From Rhodococcus sp. ARC_M5 (GTDB lineage Bacteria > Actinomycetota > Actinomycetes > Mycobacteriales > Mycobacteriaceae): DNA of 64,000 bases. The notes beneath the pieces are model-generated. The model did not search any database. It was given only the letters and a program-made list of their open reading frames with translations, and was not told where the DNA came from. Positions 10,043-17,237 of this stretch are shown in pieces. The stretch lies in contig NZ_JALGQE010000001.1 of NCBI RefSeq assembly GCF_022810405.1, positions 124,001 to 188,000 on the forward strand, in the 5' to 3' direction. Numbering within the stretch: the first letter of the stretch is position 1; each line of letters opens with the position of its first letter. Made by a program: the position numbers and the translations under genes.

Positions 10043-11509
10043 TCAGTGCAGCGTGATCGGAGCTGAAGACCGCTCGCTCACGTGCTTCGTCCTGGGCAGG
10101 AAGAAGGCGGGAACGAACGTGGCGACGATCAGAACCAACGCAACCATGAAGGTGGTGCCGAAGGCCCTGGCCGAGATGTCGAAGGCCTCGAACTGACTGG
10201 TCGCGGTCAGCGCGGGCTTCTGCTGAGCGGTCAACACCACCGACATCAGCGCGGTGCCTATCGACCCCGCTGCTTGCTGAACGATGTTCATCAACGTCGA
10301 ACCGCGTGCGACCGTGTCGTCGGTCAGCGTCTGTAGCGCGGCCGTCATGATCGGCATCATGGTCGACCCGAGGCCGAGTCCCATGACGAAGAGCGCACCG
10401 ATGAGCAATGTGTAGGACGTGCTGGTGCCGACCTGTGTGAACACGGCCATGCCTGCCGTGATGAGCACCATGCCCACCAGCACGATCCTGCCGGGACCGA
10501 ACTTGTCGGCAATCACCCCGGCGATCGGCATCGCGATCATCGCGCCGATGCCCTGCGGTGCGAGCAGGAGTCCGGCCGTCAGTGTCGTTTCGCCTCGAAG
10601 CAGGAAGTAGCTGGGGAACAGCAGGCCCGCGCCCATGAAGGCCACCATGAAGAGCGTCGTGGTGATCACGGCCACTGTCAGCGATCTGTTCTCGAACAGT
10701 CGTAGATCGATCAGGGGATGCTGCACGCGCAGTGCATGGAAGACGAAGAGCACGATCAACACGAGCCCGACGATGACCGGGACCAGCACCTGCACTGCAA
10801 GAACGGTCTCGGTTTCGACGACCGACGACGCGCCGTAGAGGAACAGAGCGAGTCCGGGCGAGAGCATGAGCATTCCCCGGAAGTCGAAGGACTCGGACGG
10901 AGTCGGATTGTCCTTGGGGAAGATCGCCACGGCTGCGATCAGCGCGAGGATGCCGATCGGCAGGTTGATGAGAAAGATCCAGTGCCAGCTCGCCGCCTCG
11001 ATCAGCCAGCCGCCGAGGATCGGTCCCGCGATGGGCCCGATGAGCATCGGGACACCCAGGACGGCCATCACGCGCCCGATTCGCTCGGGGCCGGCAGCGC
11101 GCGTCATGATCGTCATGCCCAGGGGCATCAACATGCCGCCGCCGAGGCCCTGCAGCACTCGGAACACGATGAGAGACGTGATGTCCCAGGCGAAGCTGCA
11201 CAGCACCGAACCGAGGACGAACAGCACCAGCGCGGTGATGTAGAGCCGCTTGGTTCCGAACCGATCGGCAGCCCACCCGGTCAGGGGGATGACGGTGGCA
11301 AGGGCGAGCGTGTAGCCCGTCATCGTCCATGCGGCGTTGGCGTAGGTCGTATCGAAGACGTCGGTGAAGGTCCGGAGCGCGACGCTGACGACGGTGACGT
11401 CGAGAATGGACATGATGGCCCCGAGTACGACGACCCCGGCGATCTTCAACAACGCACCGTCGAGCTTCTCCGGCGCATCGGACGACGCGGGTTTCTGCAG
11501 GTCGGTCAT
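10043..11509 (-). CDS. DHA2-family (EmrB/QacA-like) MFS multidrug exporter
   Basis: 488 residues with about 14 predicted membrane helices. Family motifs are visible: LDVTVVSVALRT in TM1 (motif D1), WAADRFGTKR (motif A), and RVLQGLGGGMLMPLGMT plus GPILGGWLIEAASWHWIF (motif C region). It should be a proton-coupled drug or metabolite exporter. It sits between the parA-like and phosphatase genes, where M. tuberculosis has no transporter, so it looks like a lineage-specific insertion. It has its own promoter-like sequence with a palindrome (11598-11627). The substrate is unknown. Confidence 0.92.
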   Translation of the reverse strand: MTDLQKPASSDAPEKLDGALLKIAGVVVLGAIMSILDVTVVSVALRTFTDVFDTTYANAAWTMTGYTLALATVIPLTGWAADRFGTKRLYITALVLFVLGSVLCSFAWDITSLIVFRVLQGLGGGMLMPLGMTIMTRAAGPERIGRVMAVLGVPMLIGPIAGPILGGWLIEAASWHWIFLINLPIGILALIAAVAIFPKDNPTPSESFDFRGMLMLSPGLALFLYGASSVVETETVLAVQVLVPVIVGLVLIVLFVFHALRVQHPLIDLRLFENRSLTVAVITTTLFMVAFMGAGLLFPSYFLLRGETTLTAGLLLAPQGIGAMIAMPIAGVIADKFGPGRIVLVGMVLITAGMAVFTQVGTSTSYTLLIGALFVMGLGLGSTMMPIMTAALQTLTDDTVARGSTLMNIVQQAAGSIGTALMSVVLTAQQKPALTATSQFEAFDISARAFGTTFMVALVLIVATFVPAFFLPRTKHVSERSSAPITLH

Positions 11510-11597
11510 GATTCTCCTGGTCGATGAGAAGGCGCTACGAGGCAGCGGGCCGCACGACGGCAGAGCTGCGTCGCCCGAAGAGCAAAAATGTGAAACG

Positions 11598-11627
11598 AAT
11601 GTAACCGGCCGGTAGGTCCGTACTCAA
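11598..11627 (-). promoter_or_regulatory. Putative promoter and operator of the MFS exporter gene
   Basis: On the minus strand TTGAGT (11627-11622) and TACATT (11603-11598) are separated by 18 bp, resembling -35 and -10 boxes. The spacer end carries the perfect palindrome ACCGGCCGGT (11604-11613) directly abutting the -10, a typical repressor site. The assignment is by eye. Confidence 0.4.
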
Positions 11628-11698
11628 TCGGCAAATCGGACACATCTGCAGGCCACCTATGACAAGGGCCACATCCGCGCGGGAGGCATGATCGTTCC

Positions 11699-12340
11699 AT
11701 GACCACACACGGCGGCGTCGAGGCAGGCAGAGTCGTTCTACTCCGGCACGGCGAGACCGAATGGGCGCTGGCGGGCAAGCACACCGGCAACACCGACGTC
11801 CCTCTCACCAGTACCGGTGAGCAACAGGCCGTCGAGGCCGGATCGCTGCTCGGGCTGCTGAAGCTGCGCGATCCCCTGGTGATCACGAGCCCGCGGGAGC
11901 GCGCTCGCAGAACCGCCGAGCTCGCAGGCCTGCAGGTCGATCGAACATGGGATGCGTTGTCCGAGTGGGACTACGGCGACTACGAAGGCATCACGTCGAC
12001 GCAGATCCACGAGACGGTGCCGCACTGGACCGTATGGACGCATCCGTGTCCGGGTGGTGAATCCATCGGTGACATCGCCGTCCGCGTCGAGTTGGTCCTC
12101 TCGGTCGTCCTGCCGTTGTTGAGCGGCCGCGACGTCGTGTTGGTCGGCCACGGCCACTTCTCGCGCGCACTGATCGCCGGCTGGACCGAAGCCCCCGTCA
12201 CCGAGGGCAAACGCTTCGCCCTCTCGCCAGCCGCGTATTCGTTGCTCGGCTTCGAACACTCGTTTCGCCAGCTCGTCGCGCACAACGTGCACCCTTCGAT
12301 TCTCACCGCTGCCACGGCACAGAAAGGAAACCGAGGATGA
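11699..12340 (+). CDS. Histidine phosphatase superfamily (acid phosphatase, Rv3214/Gpm2-like)
   Basis: 213 residues. It has the phosphohistidine motif VVLLRHGETEWA (about residues 12-23), a second arginine in ITSPRERARRTAEL, and the distal catalytic histidine in VLVGHGHFSRAL. Members were often annotated as phosphoglycerate mutase, but the Rv3214 protein is, as I recall, a phosphatase of broad substrate range. It overlaps the next gene by 4 bp (ATGA), implying translational coupling. Confidence 0.88.
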   Translation: MTTHGGVEAGRVVLLRHGETEWALAGKHTGNTDVPLTSTGEQQAVEAGSLLGLLKLRDPLVITSPRERARRTAELAGLQVDRTWDALSEWDYGDYEGITSTQIHETVPHWTVWTHPCPGGESIGDIAVRVELVLSVVLPLLSGRDVVLVGHGHFSRALIAGWTEAPVTEGKRFALSPAAYSLLGFEHSFRQLVAHNVHPSILTAATAQKGNRG

Positions 12341-12813
12341 TTCGCCGCGCCACCGAGGCCGATGTTCCCGCCATCACCGCACTCGTGCACGAACTGGCCG
12401 CGTACGAGAAGTCGTCGTCGCTGTGCACCGTTCGAGACGAGCAGCTTCGTGCCGCTCTGTTCGGCGCTGGGCCGTCGGTGTTCGCGCACGTGGCCGAACA
12501 CGAGGGGACGGTGGTGGGGTGCGCGCTGTGGTTCTTGAACTTCTCCACGTGGGACGGTGTGAACGGAATCTATCTGGAGGATCTCTACGTGCAGCCCGCC
12601 GCGCGCGGAGAAGGCTTCGGAACGGCACTGCTCGCCGCGTTGGCCGCCGAATGCGTCGATCGGCAGTACACGCGGTTGGCCTGGTCGGTTCTGGACTGGA
12701 ACACCCCGTCGATCGGCTTCTACCGCTCGCTCGGAGCAGAGCCACAGGACGAGTGGACCACGTTCCGGCTGACCGCGGATGCACTGGCCGAGCTGGCCGC
12801 ACAAGCTCGCTAG
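12337..12813 (+). CDS. GNAT-family N-acetyltransferase (Rv3216-like)
   Basis: 158 residues. It is a GNAT fold with the acetyl-CoA pyrophosphate loop LYVQPAARGEGFGTALLAAL (Q/RxxGxG/A type) and a C-terminal WNTPSIGFYRSLGA motif. That arrangement is typical of spermidine/spermine-acetyltransferase-like or amino-acid acetyltransferases. It is coupled to the upstream phosphatase by the ATGA overlap. In M. tuberculosis entC lies between these two genes; it is absent here. Confidence 0.87.
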   Translation: MIRRATEADVPAITALVHELAAYEKSSSLCTVRDEQLRAALFGAGPSVFAHVAEHEGTVVGCALWFLNFSTWDGVNGIYLEDLYVQPAARGEGFGTALLAALAAECVDRQYTRLAWSVLDWNTPSIGFYRSLGAEPQDEWTTFRLTADALAELAAQAR

Positions 12814-12821
12814 CGACTACC

Positions 12822-13250
12822 TCAACGGAGTTCGTCGTCGACGTCGCTGTACTCGGCGGCCATCCACCGAGAGGACGGCGGGCTGAACAGCAACACCAGC
12901 ACGCCGAGCACCACGACACCGAGAGCGACGCCGTAGACGGTCTGATGCGATCCGGTCAACAGCGACCACACCACGGGGAGCAACAGCAGCTGCACGACGG
13001 TGGCGATGGACCGTCCCCACCGTTTGCCGAGGATCAGGGCGACGCCTGCCGCACCGACTCCGAGGCCCAGCACGCCGAACCACCCCGCGGTGCCGTATCC
13101 GTTGGCGACGGCGTTCTCCCCTTCACCGGAGAACGCCCGGGCGAGTAGGACGAACGCGGCCACCAACGAGGCCACGCCCTGCGCTGCGACGAGCGCCCCG
13201 GCGGATCGGAACGTGGCCGGCGGGGTGAGGTTCTCGGGAGAGGTGGACAC
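12822..13250 (-). CDS. Small four-helix membrane protein (Rv3217c-like)
   Basis: 142 residues with four hydrophobic segments (about 17-40, 57-75, 82-100, 104-122) and a charged C-terminal tail ending DVDDELR. There is no recognisable enzyme motif. It is convergent with the GNAT gene and divergent from the lipid kinase gene, with the 32-bp repeat block 11 bp beyond its start codon. The function is unknown. Confidence 0.75.
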   Translation of the reverse strand: MSTSPENLTPPATFRSAGALVAAQGVASLVAAFVLLARAFSGEGENAVANGYGTAGWFGVLGLGVGAAGVALILGKRWGRSIATVVQLLLLPVVWSLLTGSHQTVYGVALGVVVLGVLVLLFSPPSSRWMAAEYSDVDDELR

Positions 13251-13261
13251 GCGACCAGCCT

Positions 13262-13357
13262 AGGCAACCGGAGTGGAGCCTGCGGAACGACCCAGGCAAC
13301 CGGAGTGGAGCCTGCGGAACGACCCAGGCAACCGGAGTGGAGCCTGCGGAACGACCC
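13262..13357. repeat. Three perfect tandem copies of a 32-bp unit in a divergent promoter region
   Basis: Copies 13262-13293, 13294-13325 and 13326-13357 are identical and abut without spacer; each begins AGGCAACCGG and ends GGAACGACCC. They fill almost the whole gap between the divergent membrane-protein gene and the lipid kinase gene. The last copy ends 5 bp before the first candidate GTG of the kinase. Promoter or 5' UTR elements of one or both genes must lie in or beside the repeats. Confidence 0.95.
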
Positions 13358-13362
13358 GGTTA

Positions 13363-14328
13363 GTGTCAGTGCTCGTGCGTGCGCTGCTGATCGTCAATCC
13401 CAATGCGACTTCTACGACGGCTGCGGCTCGGGATCTGTTGGCTCATGCGTTGTCGAGTCGGGTGCGGGTGACGGTTGCGCAGACGACTCATCGTGATCAT
13501 GCGTCGGAGCTCGCGCGTGGTGCCCGTGAGGACGGGGTCGGCCTGGTGATCGTTCACGGCGGTGACGGAACGGTCAACGAGGTGATCAACGGTTTGCTGG
13601 GAGTGCCGTTGCCGACGTCGATGCAGGCGGTGACGATCGGCGCGATTCCGCCTATCGCGGTCGTTCCAGGCGGCAGTGCGAATGTGTTCGCGCGTTCTCT
13701 CGGTATCGAAGCGGATCCGGTGGCGGCGACCAATCAGTTGATCGGCCTGTTGGATGCGCGAGCGCGGCGGACCGTGGGCTTGGGGCATTGCGACAATCGG
13801 TGGTTCACGTTCAATGCGGGGATGGGTTTGGACGCGGATGTGTGTCGGGCGATCGATGCGAGCCGTAAGGACGGAACGCCGGTGTCGGCGACGCGTTACC
13901 TCCGCTTCTCGGTGCAGGAGTTCTTCAAGCACAAGCGCCGTCCGGCTCGGTTGACGGTGGAGGTTCCCGGGCAGGATCCGTTCGAGGGTGTGCACTATGC
14001 GTTCGTGTCGAACTCGAGTCCGTGGACGTATTTGAACGAGAGGCCGGTGCACACCAATCCGGGTACCGATTTCGACTCGGGTCTCGGCGTGTTCGGCATG
14101 CGGTCGACTGCTCTGTTCCCCACGTTGCGGGTGTCGCGCCAGTTACTGGCAAAGGGTGCAGAACCCAAGTCTCGCAAGCTGATTCGGATCGATGATGTGC
14201 CGAGTGTCCGAATTTCTTCGGCGGAGCCGGTCGGTCTGCAGATGGATGGGGACTACCTGGGCGAACGTACGGAAGCCGAGTTCTTCTCGACTCCCGACGC
14301 GCTGGAGGTCGTCGCGCCGACCAGGTGA
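13363..14328 (+). CDS. Diacylglycerol/sphingosine-kinase-family lipid kinase (Rv3218-like)
   Basis: About 321 residues of DAGK_cat fold. It starts with ALLIVNPNATS, then the nucleotide-binding motif VHGGDGTVNEVINGL and VVPGGSANVFARSLG, all typical of DgkB/YegS-type kinases. A C-terminal GLQMDGDYLG closes the family domain. Candidate starts are GTG 13363, 13369 and 13375; none has a clear Shine-Dalgarno, so it may be leaderless. The frame stays open upstream through the 32-bp repeats, but that extension is repetitive and not credible as protein. Substrate is likely diacylglycerol or a phosphatidylinositol-mannoside precursor lipid (inference). Confidence 0.88.
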   Translation: MSVLVRALLIVNPNATSTTAAARDLLAHALSSRVRVTVAQTTHRDHASELARGAREDGVGLVIVHGGDGTVNEVINGLLGVPLPTSMQAVTIGAIPPIAVVPGGSANVFARSLGIEADPVAATNQLIGLLDARARRTVGLGHCDNRWFTFNAGMGLDADVCRAIDASRKDGTPVSATRYLRFSVQEFFKHKRRPARLTVEVPGQDPFEGVHYAFVSNSSPWTYLNERPVHTNPGTDFDSGLGVFGMRSTALFPTLRVSRQLLAKGAEPKSRKLIRIDDVPSVRISSAEPVGLQMDGDYLGERTEAEFFSTPDALEVVAPTR

Positions 14329-14444
14329 GAGGGCTCATCCCTGGGTATATGGGGCGGCGTACAGCACAGTTCTCGTGAAATCACCAGCGAAATCTGTTCA
14401 CTCGGGGTACAAAGGAGCGCAGAAGGCTAAAGCGAGCCTAACAG

Positions 14445-14460
14445 AGTGAGCTTGACCACG
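14445..14460. promoter_or_regulatory. CRP-like site 1 upstream of whiB1
   Basis: AGTGAGCTTGACCACG fits the Crp half-site layout GTGA-N6-xCAC with one deviating base in the right half. M. tuberculosis whiB1 is known to be controlled by the cAMP receptor protein Rv3676 through paired sites, one of similar sequence. Confidence 0.5.
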
Positions 14461-14493
14461 GTCACGCGCGTATCCCTTGACTTCACCTGAGTT

Positions 14494-14509
14494 CGTGAAA
14501 GCATTCACA
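14494..14509. promoter_or_regulatory. CRP-like site 2 upstream of whiB1
   Basis: CGTGAAAGCATTCACA contains a perfect GTGA-N6-TCAC inverted repeat, near the Crp consensus TGTGA-N6-TCACA. Its centre is 49 bp from that of site 1. Confidence 0.6.
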
Positions 14510-14593
14510 AGCAACAGTGCGGAAACATTGGTTACCCACTCGTGAACAGAAGAGAAACGAAACGGCGCTTCGGCGCCCGGTAAGGAGCAGAGG

Positions 14594-14848
14594 ATGGACT
14601 GGCGCCACAAGGCTATTTGTCGCGATGAAGATCCGGAACTATTTTTCCCGGTGGGAAACAGTGGTCCGGCGCTCGCGCAGATCGCCGATGCCAAAGTCGT
14701 CTGTACTCGGTGCCCCGTCACCGCTGAATGCCTGTCCTGGGCACTCGAATCCGGCCAGGACGCAGGAGTATGGGGCGCAATGAGTGAAGACGAGCGCCGT
14801 GCACTCAAGCGACGCAACGCACGTACGCGCGCACGCAGCTCCGTCTAG
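14594..14848 (+). CDS. whiB1: WhiB1 iron-sulfur transcriptional regulator
   Basis: 84 residues. The four cluster cysteines C9, C37, C40 and C46 (CxxC...C spacing of WhiB proteins) and the GVWGA turn are all present, followed by a basic C-terminus (RRALKRRNARTRARSS) that binds DNA. In mycobacteria WhiB1 holds a nitric-oxide-sensitive [4Fe-4S] cluster and is essential. The start has a strong AAGGAG 8 nt upstream. Upstream CRP-like sites suggest cAMP control. Confidence 0.96.
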   Translation: MDWRHKAICRDEDPELFFPVGNSGPALAQIADAKVVCTRCPVTAECLSWALESGQDAGVWGAMSEDERRALKRRNARTRARSSV

Positions 14849-14871
14849 GACGCTTACGCAGCAATCGGTAT

Positions 14872-14900
14872 GGCCCGGTACCCGTCAGGGGTACCGGGCC
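14872..14900. terminator. Hairpin terminator between whiB1 and the sensor kinase gene
   Basis: A 12-bp perfect stem (14872-14883 with 14889-14900; GGCCCGGTACCC arm) with a 5-nt loop, followed by TTCT. It lies between two convergent genes and likely serves both strands. Confidence 0.8.
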
Positions 14901-14956
14901 TTCTGCGTGCCAGGGACCACCGGAGAGCGCGTCACGCACTGTTCACCGAACGTGCA

Positions 14957-16435
14957 TCACGGCCTCGGCACGCGCCGCCCCAGAGGAACCCTCAACATCG
15001 CGTCGGTTCCCCCACCCGCCGCCGGGTGCACACCGAGCGATCCGTTCAACTCCACCGAGACCAGTGTGCGCACGATCTGCAGTCCGAGTCCGTCCGAGCG
15101 CTCCAGGGAGAACCCAGTGGGCAACCCACGCCCGTCGTCGTGGATGACCACGTCGAGCCATTTCGCGGAACGGTCGGCGCTGATCCGGACGACACCGGCC
15201 GATCCGGCGTCGAATCCGTGCTCCATCGCGTTCTGCACGAGTTCGGTGAGCACCATCACCAACGGCGTCGCGCGTTCGGCCGAGAAGACTCCCAGCTTGC
15301 CGTCGCGAGTCACACGCACCCGCGGATTGACCGTCGCCACGTCCAGCATGATCGGCACCAGTCGATCGACTATCTCGTCGAGGTCCACTTCCTCGTCCAC
15401 CGACATCGACAGCATCTCGTGCACCAGCGCGATGGACGTCACCCGACGGACGGATTCCGACAACGCAGTTCGCGCTTCCTCGTTCTCGAGGCGACGCGAC
15501 TGTAGGCGTAACAGCGCGGCAACCGTCTGCAGGTTGTTCTTCACCCGATGGTGGATCTCCCGGATGGTCGCGTCCTTGCTGAGCAGAGCGCGGTCCCGAC
15601 GCTTCACCTCGGTGACATCGCGGATCAACACGGCCGCACCGGTCGACCTGCCCCGGGGCTGCAGGGCCAGAGTGCGCACGAGGACGGTGGCACCGCGGGC
15701 GTCGACCTCCATACGATGGCCGACGTTGCCGCTGAGCGACGACCTGATGTGGTCGGCCACCTCCTGTGAGTCGAAGGGGTCGGTGACCAGCGACCGGGTC
15801 ACCGAGGCCAGATCTCGCCCGGACAGCTCCGTCGTCAACCCCATCCGGTGGTACGCCGAGAGTGCGTTGGGGCTGGCGTAGTCGACCCGTCCCTCGGTGT
15901 CGATTCGAATGAAACCGTCGCCTGCTCGCGGGGACGAGTTCACATCGGTGCGCTCTTCCGGGGTGGGAAAGGTCCCTTCACTGATCATCAGGCACAGGTC
16001 GTCGGCACATTCTCGGTAGGCCACCTCTAGCGCGCTCGGCGGTCGTAGCTGGGCCGGATTGGTGTCGCGGGTCAATACCGCGATGACGTGCTCTCCGCAC
16101 CGCACCGGGATGCTCTCGGTCCGCGTCACGACGCCTCCGCGAACGATCTCGCGCTGCTGCAGAGCCACCATCACGTCCGGGTGCTCCGACTCGGAGATAG
16201 TCGTTCCCACGATGTCGTGAGTGAAGACCGTCGGCGCGGTGGTGGGTCGACATTGGGCCACGCACAGCACGTCGGCGGTCCCACTGGACACATCGTCGGT
16301 GCCCACCCACAACAGCACGTCGGCGAACGAGAGATCGGCCAGCAGCTGCCACTCACCTACGACGCGTTGCAGATGGTCGACCGCGACGCCGGGAAGGTCG
16401 GTGTGTTCGGCCAGCAGGTCACTGAGGGTCGACAC
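14957..16435 (-). CDS. pdtaS: PdtaS-like cytosolic sensor histidine kinase
   Basis: 492 residues with no membrane segments. An N-terminal GAF-type domain (about 1-150) precedes a PAS domain (about 170-275). A HisKA_2 domain with EIHHRVKNNLQTV (His295/His296) and a HATPase domain (N-box ELVQNAMEH, G-box DDGRGLP, GLGLQIV) follow. The partner in mycobacteria is the ANTAR response regulator PdtaR, encoded elsewhere. C58 and C62 in the GAF domain (C-x3-C) match in spacing the cysteine pair reported for copper sensing in M. tuberculosis PdtaS. It is probably co-transcribed after the biotinyl-domain gene. Confidence 0.92.
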   Translation of the reverse strand: MSTLSDLLAEHTDLPGVAVDHLQRVVGEWQLLADLSFADVLLWVGTDDVSSGTADVLCVAQCRPTTAPTVFTHDIVGTTISESEHPDVMVALQQREIVRGGVVTRTESIPVRCGEHVIAVLTRDTNPAQLRPPSALEVAYRECADDLCLMISEGTFPTPEERTDVNSSPRAGDGFIRIDTEGRVDYASPNALSAYHRMGLTTELSGRDLASVTRSLVTDPFDSQEVADHIRSSLSGNVGHRMEVDARGATVLVRTLALQPRGRSTGAAVLIRDVTEVKRRDRALLSKDATIREIHHRVKNNLQTVAALLRLQSRRLENEEARTALSESVRRVTSIALVHEMLSMSVDEEVDLDEIVDRLVPIMLDVATVNPRVRVTRDGKLGVFSAERATPLVMVLTELVQNAMEHGFDAGSAGVVRISADRSAKWLDVVIHDDGRGLPTGFSLERSDGLGLQIVRTLVSVELNGSLGVHPAAGGGTDAMLRVPLGRRVPRP

Positions 16436-16456
16436 GAGATCTCAGGTGGCCCGTGC

Positions 16457-16672
16457 TCAGGACACGACGGCGATGAGGTCGCCCTGCTGAATGACGTCGC
16501 CGACCGCAACGTCCACGGACGTGACCGTGCCTGCCGTCTCGGCCAGCACGGGAATTTCCATCTTCATCGATTCCAGGATCACGAGGGTGTCACCGACCTC
16601 GACGGCGTCGCCTCGGGCCACGACCACCTGAAATACCGTGGACACCATCTCCGCGCGAACGTCCTCGGACAT
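16457..16672 (-). CDS. Biotin/lipoyl attachment-domain protein (Rv3221c/TB7.3-like)
   Basis: 71 residues, essentially one biotinyl domain. The attachment motif ESMKMEIPV places the modified lysine at about residue 37, and the two-fold beta pattern (VVARGDAVEVGDTLVIL, VAVGDVIQQGDLIAVV) is complete. It would be biotinylated by BirA, which is encoded in the same window. The carboxylase it serves is not evident; it may be a stand-alone carrier. It lies 21 bp upstream of the sensor kinase gene in the same direction. Confidence 0.92.
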   Translation of the reverse strand: MSEDVRAEMVSTVFQVVVARGDAVEVGDTLVILESMKMEIPVLAETAGTVTSVDVAVGDVIQQGDLIAVVS

Positions 16673-16791
16673 CGGCGAACCCCTCTCTCACGTCACCACG
16701 AACTGCGCTGGGCACCCATCGGAGACCAGGCCCGTCACAGTAAGCCAATCACACGTGGGAGACTGTAGTGAACAAACGAGAGGAGCCCATC

Positions 16792-16866
16792 ATGGGAAAG
16801 CGTGGACGTAAGAAGCGTGCTCGTAAGGGCAACAAGGCCAACCACGGCAAACGTCCGAACAGCTGA
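16792..16866 (+). CDS. 50S ribosomal protein bL37 (24 residues)
   Basis: A 24-residue, highly basic ORF beginning MGKRGRKKRARKGNKANHG and ending KRPNS, with AGGAG 7 nt before the ATG. From memory the mycobacterial ribosomal protein bL37 (KRGRKKR...KANHGKRPN) has nearly the same sequence and length. It is oriented opposite to its neighbours, with a promoter-like region in the 119 bp upstream and a strong terminator 17 bp downstream. It would sit in the 50S subunit. It is easily missed because of its size. Confidence 0.88.
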   Translation: MGKRGRKKRARKGNKANHGKRPNS

Positions 16867-16883
16867 CGGTTTGCCACAAGCCG

Positions 16884-16919
16884 CGAGGGGCCGAGAAGCG
16901 ACTGCTTCTCGGCCCCTCG
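16884..16919. terminator. Perfect 16-bp-stem bidirectional terminator
   Basis: Arms 16884-16899 and 16904-16919 are exact reverse complements around a GACT tetraloop. It ends bL37 on the plus strand and the sigH-rshA transcript on the minus strand. Confidence 0.88.
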
Positions 16920-16937
16920 TCGTTGTACCGCCTGCGA

Positions 16938-17237
16938 CTACTCGGAGTCCGTCTGGCGAATCAACACGGTTCGACGAATCTCGACACTGAGTCGTTCGCG
17001 AAGTCCGGCCGGTGCTTGGTCTCCTCCGCACTTGCGTGAGATCAATCGCTTGACCTTCTCTTCGATTCCGTATGCCTCGAAACACGATCCGCACTCGTCG
17101 ATGTGCTTCTGCAGACGAGATCGGCTGGCTTCGTCGCACTCGTTGTCGAGCATCACCCACACGTCCGCGATCACTGCGGAACAGTCGAGACGCTCGAACT
17201 GTGCGTCACCGTCGTCGGTCTTCTCGGTGCCCGTCAC
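16938..17237 (-). CDS. rshA: RshA/RsrA-type redox anti-sigma factor (ZAS family)
   Basis: 99 residues. It carries the zinc-associated anti-sigma motif H-x3-C-x2-C (KHIDECGSC), an upstream LDC and LDNEC, and a C-terminal RKCGG. Disulfide formation in this family releases the cognate ECF sigma factor. The GTG start at 17237 overlaps the sigH stop (GTGA), and the Shine-Dalgarno GGAGG lies inside the sigH 3' end. Translation is therefore coupled to sigH, keeping stoichiometry. Confidence 0.93.
   Translation of the reverse strand: MTGTEKTDDGDAQFERLDCSAVIADVWVMLDNECDEASRSRLQKHIDECGSCFEAYGIEEKVKRLISRKCGGDQAPAGLRERLSVEIRRTVLIRQTDSE

Larger units (their letters stand above)
14329..14593 (+). promoter_or_regulatory. 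whiB1 upstream region (265 bp)
   Basis: There is no gene here. It contains two CRP-like sites (listed separately), a TATCCC and a TTACCC that could serve as -10 boxes, and the whiB1 Shine-Dalgarno AAGGAG. I cannot fix the transcription start. Confidence 0.5.

Noticed and set aside
9999..11330. A 443-codon frame overlapping the MFS exporter on the same strand
   Set aside because: The exporter frame has clear membrane helices and MFS motifs. The overlapping frame is His/Arg/Gly-rich without structure.
13273..13362. N-terminal extension of the lipid kinase through the 32-bp repeats
   Set aside because: The translated repeat is Pro/Arg/Asn-rich and precedes the conserved ALLIVNPNA start. The unit is not a multiple of three, so the frame reading would shift with copy number. 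The repeats are better read as regulatory DNA.
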